Positions 32,181-45,967 are shown, counted from the first letter of the stretch. The stretch: DNA of 64,000 bases from Decorospora gaudefroyi (GCA_010015605.1 ML975357.1:1-64000), one strand, 5' to 3'. The notes: generated by a model from the letters alone, not told the origin. Made by a program: numbers and translations.

Positions 32181-33134
32181 GGGCGTTTTCCCATGTGCCA
32201 ATATTTACATGCCAGATAGTTGAATCAATAATAGATACCCTGTTGTACGTTCAGGCCTAGATGCGCAAGATGTGGCTGGACCACGTCAGTTGTGGGTCAG
32301 TACCGGTGGCTGGTGGCTGATATCCCTACTCGGGCCAGACCCTTAGCAAGTTCACAACACCCTGGCTAAAATTTCAGCTGCAGCTCCCAGTACTCCGTAG
32401 ACGGATACCGACAGCATTGCTCGGAGACCGACAGAGCAACAGCAAGAACACTGTAGCTCTCAGTTGCGTTAGACTTGCGAGTCTTACTAGTTCTTGATTA
32501 ATACACAATTGTTGAGCATCTCGTTCACGTCGGGCAACTTCTGATAGGCGATGCAGTGGCAGATGCTGTGGCTACCGAGGCACGTCATTGTGCTGCCATA
32601 GGTCGAAATGTCGTCTAGCTTGGCCTAACGCCTCCCCATTCCCTACCAAGGCCAGTCCACCGTCTTTGCCTGCTGCTTCCAGCTTCGCGTCCGACGCATC
32701 TTTACTGAAAACGTGGTAGCTCCGAGTACATCTCTGTGCACTGTGCCTTCTGGAATCTGGATATAAGAGTCCGGTCCGCACTGTGCCCTGGGCTGGTGCG
32801 CTGAGGGAACGGCAAGAACACATTATTGCGTACCGAAGGAACAACACCATCGCAAAAGAGACGCGTCAACGACTGGAACGCCCAGGGGACCGAGATCCGC
32901 TTCCCCTCCCTCCGACCAGCTCTAGTGCCAAGGGTCGGCATTGACGAGCTGGGCCACAACCAAAAAGCCTCTTGCTCCCTCGAGACCCTCTCATCACCAT
33001 CGCGCCTTCCTCGCTGCCTTCCTCACTGCCATCCTCCACCTCGAGTGCCAACCGCAGTCCGTCATCGAACCCCTCCAGCCTACGCCATCGCAATCGCAAT
33101 CGCAATCCCAGTCGCAGTCGCAAACAAAACCAAT
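32181..33134. other. intergenic region upstream of the elongase
   Basis: The elongase reading frame is open upstream to 32826 but has no ATG before 33135, and the sequence there looks like leader. At 33087-33122 lies an imperfect hexamer tandem (CAATCG/CAGTCG units) just before the start codon. Confidence 0.5.
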
Positions 33135-35179
33135 ATGTCTGGCGCAGGCCCATCTCTGCACCCGGGCGACTGGCCGTCGAGGGCTGTCCTGCAATTCCCT
33201 CCCGACGCCGCGCCAATGCCTATTCCCCCTCCTTGGACCGGCGAGTCGACCTTTGCGAATCCATTCCCTATCCCCCAAGACATCTACCAGGGCGCGCTAT
33301 CCTACAAGGTCCCATTGGCCATCGCCTCTGTCTACTTCGTCACCGTCACCTACGTCAACTGGTACAACCGCCAACATGGCAACAAGCCGTGGAGGATTGC
33401 CAAAACCCGTCCGTTCTACGCCTTTGTCATCTTCCACAACGTCTTCCTCGCTGTCTATTCTGCCATTACCTGCGTGGCCATGATCCGCTGCTTGAAGCGC
33501 TCCTTCCCCCACTACAGCGAGCCCAACGCCGTGGTCGGCACCATCGACGCTCTCTGCAAGATCCACGGCCCCCGCGGACTCGGCGACGCTGTGACCTACC
33601 ACTCAAACAACGACACCTGGAGTAGCTTGAACTCGAACATCTTCCTGGGCGCCGGCGGCTTGCCCGACACAGCTGACGTTGGCAGGATCTGGAACGAGGG
33701 GCTCGCCTTCTGGGGCTGGTGGTTTTACCTGTCCAAGTTCTACGAGGTTCTCGACACGGCCATCATCCTCGCAAAGGGCAAGCGCAGCACCACTCTCCAG
33801 AAGTATCACCATGCCGGCGCTATGTTGTCCATGTGGGCGGGCATGCGCTTCATGTCGCCTCCTATCTGGATGTTTGCCCTGGTCAACTCCGGCATCCACG
33901 CCATGATGGTAAGGCCCTATTCAATTTTCAATCCATGTCCGTTAACATGTTCCAGTATACCTACTACACCGTCTCAGCCCTCGGCTTCCGTGTCCCGAAC
34001 ATCGTCAAGCGAACCCTTACCACGCTCCAAATCACCCAGTTCCTCGTCGGGTCCGCTTTCGCCGCCATGCACCTCTTCGTCTCGTATACCGTTCCAGTTT
34101 CGGTCGCATACAAAGTCGCTGAGAAGGTTGCGCCCAAAGTTTCGTCTACAGTCTCGTCCGCGGTAGTCAGTGCCACCGAGTCTGTCGCCGAAGCTCTGCC
34201 CACCGCGACTGGTGCTGCAGTAGCCTTCCTTAGGAAACTCATTTACCGTGCAGCTGGCGACGAAGGCCTCGCTGAGAACATCCCCGTTCCTGGTCAACCT
34301 CGCCCCAGCCGTCAGCAGCAGCAAGTCATGGCTGGAGAACCTGCCCACCATGACAACCCAGTACACAACTTCTTCCACCACCACGACACTGTTGAGAAGA
34401 CGTTCTACCGCACCGAATATCAGACAGTTCCCTGCGTCGACACCTCCGGCCAAGCTTTCGCCATCTATGTCAACCTGATCTACCTCGCGCCTCTTACCCT
34501 TCTGTTCATGCGCTTCTTCTACAAATCCTACTTCCGCCGCTCACCGCCGAACACCAAGCGTGAATCCAAGCCTCGCACCATTTCCGATGCAGCTGGTGAC
34601 GCTAGCCGCAGTGTAGAGCGTGAGCTGGATTCTCTCGACAAGTCTGCCGAAGACGCTATCTCCTCAGGTGTGAACAGAGCTAGGGACGCTGTTCGTGGAA
34701 GGAAACCTGCCAATGGGTACATCAGGGATGAGAGGCAAGGCAGCATGAGCCCGGCCAACAAGAAGTTCGTGGACAACGTCAACCGCAAAGTTACCCAGAA
34801 GCTGCAAGAGCTCAATGAGGGTGCCGAAGCTACCACGAAAAAGGCGAGGCAGTTGGCCCAGGACCTTGTCGGAAAGGCCGAGGACGCCGGCGACAAGCTT
34901 GAGAAGGAATATGAGGACGGCAAGGACGAGGTCAAACAAAAGGCAGATATGGGCAACGAAAAGGTCAAAAAGGAAGCGGATAAGGCGGACGAGCGGCCGT
35001 CAAGTAATGGGAGCGACAAGCAGAGCAAGCTGCCGCGTAAGCTCAACAAGAAGGGGAACCAACAATCCCAAAAGAAAGAGGGTCAGACAGATGAGGCTGT
35101 GGCGAAACCCGAGAAGGAGCCCGAGCCAAAGGACATCAACAACACTTTGGATAGCAAGGAGGGCAAGGGTTTGTTCTAA
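33135..35179 (+). CDS. ELO-family fatty-acid elongase with a long charged C-terminal tail
   Basis: Exons 33135-33908 and 33956-35179, 665 aa, with a 47-nt GT-AG intron right after a Met-Met pair. The ELO core is clear: FYEVLDTAI near residue 205, the His box at 222-226 reading Q-K-Y-H-H rather than HxxHH, MSMWAGMRF, and the MMYTYY segment across the intron. Seven membrane helices are expected in the ER, where such enzymes condense malonyl-CoA with acyl-CoA. Two parts are unusual. Around residues 300-410 there is a polar Ala/Val/Ser and His-rich insertion before the last helix, and residues ~460-665 form a Lys/Glu-rich, coiled-coil-like tail. Typical ELO proteins have about 300-350 residues. 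Confidence 0.9.
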
Positions 35180-35518
35180 ATGAAGAGAAGTGTTGAGTCT
35201 GGTTTCATAACCCAAGGATCGGCAGCAGCCGGGGGCCGCAGTCTTCGGATAATCGGCGTGCTTAATACGTGCTGGCTGCCCGACCCTTTTTTCACTAGAT
35301 TTCTGATTGGTTGCAGTTCCACACTGCTGTGAACGCTGAATAGGCAGTTAGACTACCAGGATTCGTCTGGCCGCGGATGCTTTGGAAGCACTTTGGCGCA
35401 AAAGTCTTCTTCGGAAAGGTTACTCAATCGGAGCCATGGTCGGTCGTCTATGGCGTAACTCTGATATTTTTTAAAATACATTGTTCCTCAAACTAACAAA
35501 CTATCGAGTCGTTCTGCC
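35180..35518. other. convergent intergenic region
   Basis: 3' ends of the elongase and APC10 genes face each other. Nothing further seen. Confidence 0.5.
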
Positions 35519-36895
<1,377 letters not shown>

Positions 36896-38181
36896 GTTGG
36901 TGTTTTCGTAGATAGATTAAGGCCCGGAAAGAAAACCGGGGGCACCAGACTGGTGGACTCTGGATGGTACGCGACGATGCGGGGTTGGATGGCCAGGTAT
37001 GCGGGTGCACGAGAATCGCGAGGTTGACGATGACCAGGGTCCGTGGTGAAGGTCGGCCGGTTCGATAGAGTGGCTTTTTCAGTGGCGGCGCGTAATCATC
37101 GCGGGTTTACTGTCTGGTAAAGGCGACCTTGGTCCTGCAGGATCGTGGCGTTTCGACTTCTTATCCGCCTGTGGTGCTATGTATAGGTGGGCGTTTTGAA
37201 TCGGGTGTGGTTGACAGGCACGTAAATACGCTAGAGCTTTGCAATAGCGACAAACCTGTCGCAATCGTCGACCAATATAATCTTTTTGTCCTACTCTCAA
37301 ATTAGCCGTGTAATTCCCTTCTCGTGCTATCCTTTTCTGTAGTGCCTGTCAGAAGGCCGTGGTTAGTGTGTTGTTTCTGGTGAGCAGGTCTACAGGTAGG
37401 CAGGTAGGTAGGCCCAAGCGCCCGGAAATTGCTTCACTTCCATTTTCGTCTACCACGCGCTTGTGCCTGCAGCGCTCCTCCACCATACTCACACGCGCAT
37501 GTTGTTTCGCCACTTTATGTTTTCGTCGAGATGCATATCCACGATGCGAATGGTGATTTGGAAGAGGGGGCTGAGTCCCATTACGCCACCCGATCCTCCT
37601 GGTGCGGTTTCACAAGCGACACATCCAAACGGCGCTGTATTGCTTTTTGGCGCGACGAATTTGCGAATAGGGACGTTCGACACTCCTCCACAGCAATGAG
37701 AGAACCAAACTCAAATTGTTCGGGGATGCTAATAGAGTCGATGACCATCCAGCAACGACCCTGCATGAATTAATCACATAATTTCGACCAAGTTTCTCAA
37801 CATCAGACCAAGAGCAAAGAGGTAGATCAGAAGCTACCCCACCCCTCAGGTACCACGATCCTTCCAGTCTTCCTTTTGCCAGGGTATGAGACGTGCTTTT
37901 CGAGATCTGCGCCATTCAAGTTGGTCCTACGCTGTGTACCATCGCTTTCAACGTGGCTTGCATCACGTTTGTTGTGCAACCTTCAATAAGGTCCCCTCCT
38001 GCTGCAGCTGATATGTAGCTCTCAAGCCACCCGCCTGGCCATTCTTGTCTTTCTTCAACCTATCATTCGTTCCACACTCAATCATTCCGTCTTTCAAACG
38101 CTCGAACCTCTTCAGGTTGCTCTCTGCGCCCGTCGCACGTGCTTTCATCTACACGAAGTCGACATCTACCTGTATCTTACT
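36896..38181. other. divergent intergenic region
   Basis: Lies between APC10 (minus) and the second Pth11-like gene (plus). Minus-strand frames at about 37490-37766 have somewhat protein-like composition, but no motif and no linking splice sites, so I do not call them. Confidence 0.4.
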
Positions 38182-39703
38182 ATGGCAGGCCACAGTGCTA
38201 CTGAGATAGCACGGTCGGGGAAACAGCAGGAAAGAATCACGATCGCTTTTCTGACTCTCGCTTGGTTCTTCATCTTGTTGAGGATATGGACTCGGACATG
38301 CGTCATCTCCAACTTTGGCTGGGACGACAGCATCATGATACTCGCTGGTGTGAGTTTATTCCTCTCTCAGCGAGTAACGCTCGTCAAATCTAACAACTTC
38401 CTAGTTGATCTTCACTGTATATTGCGCTGCAACACTCTACATTGAAGCAAACGGCGGTGGCACGCACATAACCGAGGTAGTTCATCTACAACTACTGACC
38501 AAGGTACGACCTTCTCTATCGTCTTGCGACTTCAGCTAAATGTCGCAGTGGGCTGTTGCTAGCGAAGCCTGCTATGTCTTGACCATGATGGTTCTCAAGA
38601 TATCGCTTGGCATCTTTTTCGCACGCATTGTCGTCCAACGCTGGCATTTGATGTCCATATACGTCACTGTTGGGGTCAACATCTTCTCTTCTGCCGCCGC
38701 TTTTTTCTATGTCTTCTTTCGATGCGGAGCAAACTTGGACAAGTATGTAGTCCATCAGCTCGCCGGTCGGTGTACGCCTCATCGCCTTGATTTGTTCATG
38801 GCTTACCAGCAAGGTCAGTGATAGTAACATTACTATATGCATGTAAACTAATGACGCCCTCTCAGCTGCTTTTACCACCTTGACAGACCTCTTGTTTCTC
38901 ACTCTGCCCGTTCTTATCCTCTGGAATGCCAATATGGACAGGAGATCGAAGATCTCGATTGGCTTCATCCTGTGCCTAGCTGCTCTGTGCGTGCTTCTAC
39001 GTTCGTCCTCAAAACTTCGCTAATACATGATAGCGGCTGCATATGCTCTACGATCCGTTTCCGCTACATCGACGGCTTGACTCAGATCGACGACTTCTTC
39101 TGGAACGTCGTTAACATTTCCATTTGGAGTACAATCGAAGCCGGCGCATGTACCATCGCCGGATGTCTAGCAACACTTCGACCACTCTTCAAGCGCGCCG
39201 TTCGCCAAGCGAGAGAGTCAACTGTGCTGTCGGGGTGTGTCAAGCAGATATCGAGATCTTTGCGTTCAGGCTCACACTCACGCCCGAACTCGGATGATCC
39301 GAGCTGCGTACCGCATTCCAAGACTGCAGCGTCGAATCCGAAGTCGCAATACTACGGCGCAGATCGCAAAACACCGGCGACCAGGGCCACAGCGGAGCCA
39401 GAATTCTTTGAATATCTAGTACCGCCGGGTAGCGAGGTCATCCCTTTGTCGTCTGACTTGGGCACCAAGCGCTCAAGCACCGAACCCATCCTTGGGCGAT
39501 CCGAACCGACGCCTTTTTTCGAACCTCACTGGCCCCATAGGCCCAAGGCCTATCGCACAAAGCACGAACGGAAGCGACAGTCTCTACATGGCAGCTGGGC
39601 TCTCCAGAGAGGGACTGCGGACGATGGGCGGACTTTTTTCGAGAGACCCATCTCAGCACCAGTTTCGCCCGACTCCTTCCGATATATAGGAGAGGCTGTG
39701 TGA
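38182..39703 (+). CDS. second integral membrane protein of the Pth11/SAT4 rhodopsin-like family
   Basis: Five exons: 38182-38349, 38405-38503, 38549-38813, 38866-38986 and 39034-39703, 440 aa. Introns are 55, 45, 52 and 47 nt, all GT-AG. Joins restore YIEANGGGTHI, LLTKWAVASEACYVL, AYQQAAFTTLTDLLF and LAALGCICSTIRFRY. Landmarks include GWDDSIMILAG, KISLGIFFARI and FWNVVNISIWSTIEAGACTIAG, as in the SAT4-like domain. Seven helices are expected, with a ~170-residue polar cytoplasmic tail rich in Ser, Arg and Pro. It lacks a CFEM domain. Like the gene at 12588 it may be a surface sensor; ligand unknown. The two proteins share only family-level similarity. Confidence 0.87.
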
Positions 39704-40696
39704 AGCAAACTCCTTGTAATGCATGAAGTAAGGAAAAACAGCGACGATGCCCTATTCAGGGAGGTCCTCAGCCACTATGGACAGGCGCGGCTATATAACA
39801 TAAATCGCCTACGTGCCTAGGTCCACCGAGATCTCATCCCCAAACCAAGCCCTATCCCACCAGCACAACAGCGCCAAAGGCTTCCCTTACCACTACCCGT
39901 CCATCGTCAATGGTCCATACATGGATGCCACCTGTCTTCCAACCCAACCTCCAAATTTTTTTTTCTCAGGACCAGCCTCCAAAGTCTGGTAAACACTAAC
40001 CCCCACTCTTTTTGATCACAAAAAAAAACACGTTCAAGCATATATCCGCATGAGTGAGCCTCTCATTCTTTCACATACATAGGCGAACAGAGAAAGAAAG
40101 CACTGGGATCCCGTTCGATCTCCGCTTTGTTAAACGTTTGGCTGGCGGACTTGGTGGGTGACCACTTGGCGAATCGCTGCTGTTGTATTGTTTTTTTTTT
40201 TTGGGGGGGGGGGGGGGATTTGGCTTTTCGCTCTTGGGGATGGATGTAGGTTGGAAGCGTATTGCACATGGCTGGTGGTGATGTTTTGCGTAAGATGCTG
40301 CGATGACGTGTTGGGGATGAGGCAGGTAGTATGGTCTTTAGTTCTTGGGGTATTTTTTATGGGGTTTTCTTGTAGAAAGTATGCGAGGGTGGTAGTGGAA
40401 TTCGGTAGGAAAGAAGACCGAGAGGGTAGATGGAGGTTTGATTTTCGTCGCATGGAGATAGTTAGACGGCATAAGAAGAACAAGATGGGAGATGGGACAA
40501 AGTGTTTGTACATATCCTCAACCGGGGCGGGGAGCCATGAATGGGACCTTAGGGTCTTGTAAGATGTAAGCATATTCTGTTCACATGCGGATAGAATGAT
40601 GTTTCAATTCAGTTCCCGTGCTATACCCAAAAACTGCTGCACAGACAAAGCATGCATTCTATTGCGTGTTTTCCTGCTAAAATCTCGAGACGTTTT
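39704..40696. other. convergent intergenic region with homopolymer runs
   Basis: The 3' ends of the 7-TM gene and the Pus7 gene face this ~1 kb gap. It is rich in homopolymers (see the T/G run). Frames of 130-150 codons on both strands owe their openness to these runs and are not supported as genes. Confidence 0.45.
40191..40217 (+). repeat. T12-G15 homopolymer junction
   Basis: Twelve T are followed directly by fifteen G. Such runs are prone to sequencing or assembly length error. Confidence 0.95.
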
Positions 40697-43086
40697 CTAT
40701 CGTCCACCCATGAATTCGGGCTTATACGCTCGTACCCCACCAGCCTTCATGAGCTCCCTCAACGCCATAGTCGCATACTGGCTACTCGCCAACTGCAACG
40801 TGAGCACCACCGCAATCTTCTTCGCTTCCTCTTCCTTCTCCTCTCCCTCCTCCATCTCCGCATCCCCACCAGCCCCCTTGCCCACATCCCTCGCGCGACC
40901 CAACCTTTGCATATCCGTCTCCACAAATTGCTCATCCGGTTTCGTATACTCGTGCACCTCAAACGCGAGCGGTTGAAGCGGTCGGGACATGAACTTCCTG
41001 TACCCGCCACTGAGACTGGTTTCTCGCCACGAGCGACGCATGTGATACGGATCCAGACCGCCGCCCTTGGCGCTACCCATGAACTCTGTGTAGAAAGCGC
41101 CGATGCTGTTTTGTGGGTACTCGACGTCGAAGCCCGGCTGCGGCAGCACAACGTCCCAAACGGTATACTGGCCACTCTCGGCCTCAGCGGCACTAAGGGG
41201 TCGCGCACGTTCAAAGTCGGCGTCCGCCGCATTTGCGTTTTCGGTGCCGGAGGGATTTATTATCGGTTCGCCGTCTTGGTCGATTGTGGTTTCTGGTTGG
41301 TTCGTCGTAGTATTCGTGGTGTCTTGTTTATCGCGATGTTCGTTTACGAGGACCAGATCGCCTGGTACGACTTTGTCGCCGTGTGTGGTCCAGCGTTTGC
41401 CTGCTACGGTGTTCCAAACGAGCGATTGGTATGCGTGCACGTACATGAGGCGTAACGTGCGCGGAATCGTCATGAGCGCGCCCTGCCAGTCGGTTCTGCG
41501 GTCGTAGCGCCCGGTTTTGCTGTTACGCGAGCTGAGATGCTGGATGATGTTGCGTTCTGCGGCAAACTTCTTAGGGAGGAAGTCGAGGGCTTCGGCGCCC
41601 GAGCCTTTGGTTTGCCAGATGTGCAGCGCTTTTGAACGGTTGCGGTCGTCTTGCGATACTTGGATCGTGGATTCGGTATCTGTGCCGTCGGCGGCGGCGA
41701 GAGCGACGTCGCTATAGGCCAAGATATCTTCGACGGCGCCTTTAAAGTCGTCTTGCAGCATCTTGAGGCCGATGGCGTCGGTACTTGCAGCGAAGGAGCC
41801 GAATCGCTGGAGCCCGTAATAGTTGATGAAGCCTTTCACGGAGAAATCATATATGGCTTTGCCTACCACATCATTGGCGAGCTTCCGCCGTTGATCAAAG
41901 TCCAAGCCTTCTTCATTTTGAAAATGACAGTCTCGGAGCGTGATGGTGAACTCATTGCCCATCAAGTCTCCCAGCTTCAGATCGTTATGGCGGTACTCAA
42001 AGTCCCCTATCGCAGCATTGAAGAGAGTTCTGTTGAAACTTTGCATACGCTGAGCGGTCTGGCGCTTGACGCAGACTCGTTGGACGGTACATGCACGTCT
42101 GTCCTTTGTGCCCGCAAAGCCGAAGCCTTTGGTACCACAGTTGAGCTTACTCCCCAAGAAGCCTACCACTTCCATGGTGTCCTTGTTCTCTTTGTACAAG
42201 TTGAAGTGTAGGTATTCTCCCCCGAGCTCTTCCCAGTCTAGGCCGCCTCTCCGCCGTCCTTGATCTTCGCGATCTCGATTCCCGCCCTTGGCTTTTTTCT
42301 TCTTCCGCTCTGCTGGCGGGGTCGCTTTGATGCGAATGCTTTGGTCCTCCTCCATAGCGCTCTCAAGTAGGTTGGGGAAAATTCGGCGCAGGCTTTTGTG
42401 TGCTTGGGTACGCGCGTCCTTGTCGGTTATGGGAGGTGATACGACAGCTTTGAAGTCTCTCGCCTTCTTTTCCTCGCGTCTGCGTACTTGGCGGACTAGT
42501 TTGATTATCTCGTCCGTAGTCTGCTCGCCGAATATTGCGCATAGTGTGCTACGGTCCTCTTCCGCGAGCTATGATATGTCAGCACCTCTAAAGCGTACGG
42601 GCCATGGTTCATGCCTACCGCTTCCTCTGGCTCGGGGTTGGCCGCTTCGATACCGAGTTTCGCGTCCTGCATCTCTGCGCCTCCCGTTGCTTCCTCCACC
42701 TGTGTCTCCTCGACCCTCTCTTTCGCAGCAGCGCTAGCCGCCTTCTTACCAGAATCGTCTCGCTTTCCATCCTCCTCCTTCTTCTTCTCTACCTCGGTGC
42801 TCCTCAGATGCAGCACCTCCCCATGGAGTCCAATCTCATTAACCAAGAAATCCGTGTATCTTTGCTTCAGAACACCCGTGAAGCCCAAGTTGTCAGGACA
42901 CACATACTCCGTTATCCCGGCGCGCACTTCACGCTCGAGATCGGTCTCAATGGCTGCTGCGTCGCGAACGTTGGGAGGTGCGTGTGAAGTTGATGCCGAA
43001 GTTGCGGCGGAGGGCGCCGAGGAGCCGTTCCCGTCGAGACGAGCGCGTTTGGCTGGTCGCATTGCGTCGTCTGAGGGATCTGCCAT
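40697..43086 (-). CDS. PUS7: tRNA pseudouridine synthase, TruD/Pus7 family
   Basis: Exons 43086-42619 and 42568-40697, 779 aa, with a 50-nt intron (GTAGGC donor, GCTGAC branch). The catalytic motif GTKDRRACTVQ places the nucleophilic Asp at residue ~312. Other TruD landmarks are HFNLYKENKDTMEV, NYYGLQRFG, QGALMTIPRTLRLMYVHAYQSLVWN and DVVLPQPGFDVEYP. The N-terminal ~230 residues hold charged, Lys/Glu-rich stretches, a usual eukaryotic extension, and an Asn/Thr-rich loop near residues 580-620 looks like an insertion. Pus7 converts uridine to pseudouridine in tRNAs, snRNA and mRNA, mostly in the nucleus. The GH55 gene lies upstream on the same strand, 547 bp away. Confidence 0.95.
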
Positions 43087-43633
43087 GTTATCGTGAGAGA
43101 GAGGGGAAGGTGGTGAGGTGTGGTGAGCGACGTGTTGTTGCGATGAGATTTGAGCTGGGAGCTTCTCGTGGGGAAGTTTTTCGCGAGGACGTGCTTTGCG
43201 GGGTAACTTCTGGCGCGCGAGGAAGGCACGCTCCTTCGATGGTACGGGTACGATGCAGGTAAGAGCTGCTGCTTCTTCGCTTTGCTTCTCTAATAAAGGT
43301 GTCCTTGCAGACTCACTGGCATTCGAAACTCATCACGAAGCACAAAAAGGGGAAAGAAATGTTGGCAAATCGAATTCATATGCATGTTATCATATTCAAA
43401 GAATATCCTAAACTCCTGCCCAGGGGGTATATATGCTCAGCCTAGTGACTTTGATGCTTCGTAGCTAAGCGAGTGTTGCTTCCGCCTCTCAGGGACAGGA
43501 AAGGAAAGGAAAAGCGACGACCAAAAGGGGTATACATGCTATTACAAGGCCCAACCCCCGTGAGGGGTGGGAAAGAAAGGAAGCTGTCTATGGCGCAGAA
43601 CATCCATCAAGAAGCCTGCCTGTATAACATCAT
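43087..43633. other. intergenic region between Pus7 and GH55 genes
   Basis: Promoter of the Pus7 gene and 3' UTR of the GH55 gene. No further feature. Confidence 0.5.
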
Positions 43634-45967
43634 CTACGGCTGGGCAAAGATGGCAAGCGTGGCGCAGAAGTTGGAACGATTGTCCGCGTCCAGCGCCAAG
43701 CCCTTGCCGCCGGACGTGATCATGTTGACAGATGCTTTGCTGGAAAGACCAAAGATGTTGACGTTGCTCGAGTTGGCGATCTCGTTCATGTCCTGTTGGC
43801 AGTTTTGACCAACCACACAGTCTTGGTTGTAGTTCTGGAAGAACGAGTAGGTGCCGGAACCGTAGTTCCAGATGCTCTCACTGCCGTCCGTGATCCGAAC
43901 CGCCCATGCAGCCTTGGATTGGCTCATGTCCGGGTCGAAATACTTGTCATTCTTGGTGAAGGGGACGTTAGCCATGGGATTGGGCTGGTAGTAGGGCGTC
44001 TCGGTCTGGATGCAACCATAGAAAACGTCCTTCGCTCCGGACATCTGATACTGAGAGATTTGAGAATGCTCAGAAGCGGTGCCCCAGAGCCAGACGGGGC
44101 CCTGCGACTCGATAAGCATACCGCGACCGTTGTAGATGTCAATCTGGGAGTGGTCGTCCTGGTCGAGTTCGTGGTCGGCAGTCCAGAGCCAGACGTTCTC
44201 GAAGTAGCCGTTGGAGTCCTTGGTGATGTGCAGCTGCATGAAGGAACCAATGCACTCTGGGTTGGGCTCGTGGGCCGCATCGGGGTTCTTTTTGCAGTTT
44301 GAGGACTGGAGGTTGGTGCCTGCGAAACCGCCGACACGGAAGTGCACATCCCAGAGACCGGCTGCACCGCTCTCGGCATTGATGTTCCATTCCATCAAGA
44401 TACCACCTGGAGCAGGACCCTGAGTGCTGATGATAAGATCGGACGCCTCGAAAGAGCCCTTGTCACCGCTTTGCTTGCCGACCTGGAAACCAGGTTTGGG
44501 GTCGTTCATGTCGGAAAAGAACTCTCCGGTGATGAAGAAGATGCTGTAGATCTCACCAACCATCTTAACGTTCTTCTCGGCGGGGATGGTGACAGTCTTG
44601 GTAATGAGGTAGGCACCGTGGTCGACGTGGAGAATCTCTCCATCCGCAAGCCCATCAATGGCAGCCTGAACAGCAGCTGTGTCGTCGGTCTTGCCGTCAC
44701 CAACTGCACCCTTCGACTTGAGGCTGACGAATTTGGAGGCATCGACAGTCTCGTACTGGGGCCGGCTGCGTTCAAAGAAGCCGTTCAGACCCTGCAGACT
44801 CTTGGGCTTCGGGGGTGCACCATTGATGTCACCCTGGACCCGGGCTTGGGTAGCTCCAGCTGCCAGTGCATTGCCCTGAGCCCAAGCATCGACCTTGCGA
44901 CCACCAGCAAGAATAGTGTTACCAGTAGCGCCTACAACAGCCTTCTCCGAACCACTGAAGTCAACGTTGTCTAGGACGAGGGAGCCTCCGGTGGTGGGGA
45001 CACTGTCCTGTGTGAAGGAAGAGTTGACACCAATGGGCGTATTGACAAACCTGCTATCGAGAAGGAGGACGGACCCGACAGTCTGGTTGGAAGGGCTGTT
45101 GGCCATGTCAAGACCGACTTTGCAGTTGTTGATGGTGATGCTCTTATATGTGAAGACCCAGTTCCAGTTTTGGAAGATGGCGGTACCGCAGTCGTTGAAT
45201 GTCAGGTTGCGTACGGTGAACTGCTGGCTGCCCATGAATGCACCAACGGCACCACCGTTGAAGGTAAGGTCAGTCATGAAACCACCTGATCCGTTGTCTT
45301 GGAAGATGCCCTTCTGGTCCTTACCAGCGTCGCCCTTGGCCATCTCGAAGACAATGTTCTGAAGGCTGGTGGCTTGCGAGACCTGCCAGTGGATACCGGC
45401 GGCGACCTTGGTAGCCGAGATGTCGATAACGAAGTTGCGGACCTGGCGGTAGAAGTTGTTCTGGTTGGTGTACCAGTTGGCACCATCGCCTCCTGGGATG
45501 TAGGGGTCGGCATCGATCAAGCCCATTCCTTCGAAGTCGGCAGTGGCCTTGAGAACTGGCATGTTCAATGGGTCACCGACAAACTGGGTGTAATAGTACT
45601 GGATAATGGGCGCGCTGATCACATATGTACCAGCAGGGAAGTAGATGAGGGCGGGTGAAACAGTCGTTGAATCGCAGCCCTCGCCACAACGGTCGCCATC
45701 AGCAATGATCTTGTTGATGACTTCCGTATCGTCGGTGACACCATCGCCCTTAGCTCCCAGCTCCTTGACATTGCGAAAGACCTGGTAGGACGTCGGGTTG
45801 GGGTTGAAGGCTGCTTGGCCCTGGCGCTTGATGGTCTCCATCCAGAAGCCAGAAGCACCCGCCTGCGGTGCACCTGAGGCTTGCGCAACAGGCGCGGCAG
45901 AGGAGGGGGTCGCGGAAAGAAAGACGCGCAGCGTCAGCAGAAGCGCTCCAGCGCTGAAGGCAACCAT
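43634..45967 (-). CDS. secreted exo-beta-1,3-glucanase, glycoside hydrolase family 55
   Basis: Single exon, 777 aa. A signal peptide is evident in the first ~24 residues (hydrophobic core GALLLTLRVFL, cleavage near SSAAP). The mature protein has two pectate-lyase-like halves, each opening with the same box: GAKGDGVTDDT at about 71-81 and GAVGDGKTDDT at about 420-431. This duplicated right-handed beta-helix is the GH55 architecture. Segments such as IYFPAGTYVIS and LWTADHELDQDDHSQI also fit. It should release glucose from the non-reducing ends of beta-1,3-glucan outside the cell, in wall turnover, nutrition or attack on other fungi. Length is normal for the family. No intron is needed. Confidence 0.95.
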   Translation of the reverse strand: MVAFSAGALLLTLRVFLSATPSSAAPVAQASGAPQAGASGFWMETIKRQGQAAFNPNPTSYQVFRNVKELGAKGDGVTDDTEVINKIIADGDRCGEGCDSTTVSPALIYFPAGTYVISAPIIQYYYTQFVGDPLNMPVLKATADFEGMGLIDADPYIPGGDGANWYTNQNNFYRQVRNFVIDISATKVAAGIHWQVSQATSLQNIVFEMAKGDAGKDQKGIFQDNGSGGFMTDLTFNGGAVGAFMGSQQFTVRNLTFNDCGTAIFQNWNWVFTYKSITINNCKVGLDMANSPSNQTVGSVLLLDSRFVNTPIGVNSSFTQDSVPTTGGSLVLDNVDFSGSEKAVVGATGNTILAGGRKVDAWAQGNALAAGATQARVQGDINGAPPKPKSLQGLNGFFERSRPQYETVDASKFVSLKSKGAVGDGKTDDTAAVQAAIDGLADGEILHVDHGAYLITKTVTIPAEKNVKMVGEIYSIFFITGEFFSDMNDPKPGFQVGKQSGDKGSFEASDLIISTQGPAPGGILMEWNINAESGAAGLWDVHFRVGGFAGTNLQSSNCKKNPDAAHEPNPECIGSFMQLHITKDSNGYFENVWLWTADHELDQDDHSQIDIYNGRGMLIESQGPVWLWGTASEHSQISQYQMSGAKDVFYGCIQTETPYYQPNPMANVPFTKNDKYFDPDMSQSKAAWAVRITDGSESIWNYGSGTYSFFQNYNQDCVVGQNCQQDMNEIANSSNVNIFGLSSKASVNMITSGGKGLALDADNRSNFCATLAIFAQP

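Noticed and set aside
37489..37766. overlapping minus-strand frames with somewhat protein-like text
   Set aside because: They cannot be joined by plausible splice sites and contain no recognisable domain.
40130..40573. 147-codon minus-strand and 134-codon plus-strand frames
   Set aside because: Both run through the T12-G15 tract and have homopolymer-driven composition without motifs.
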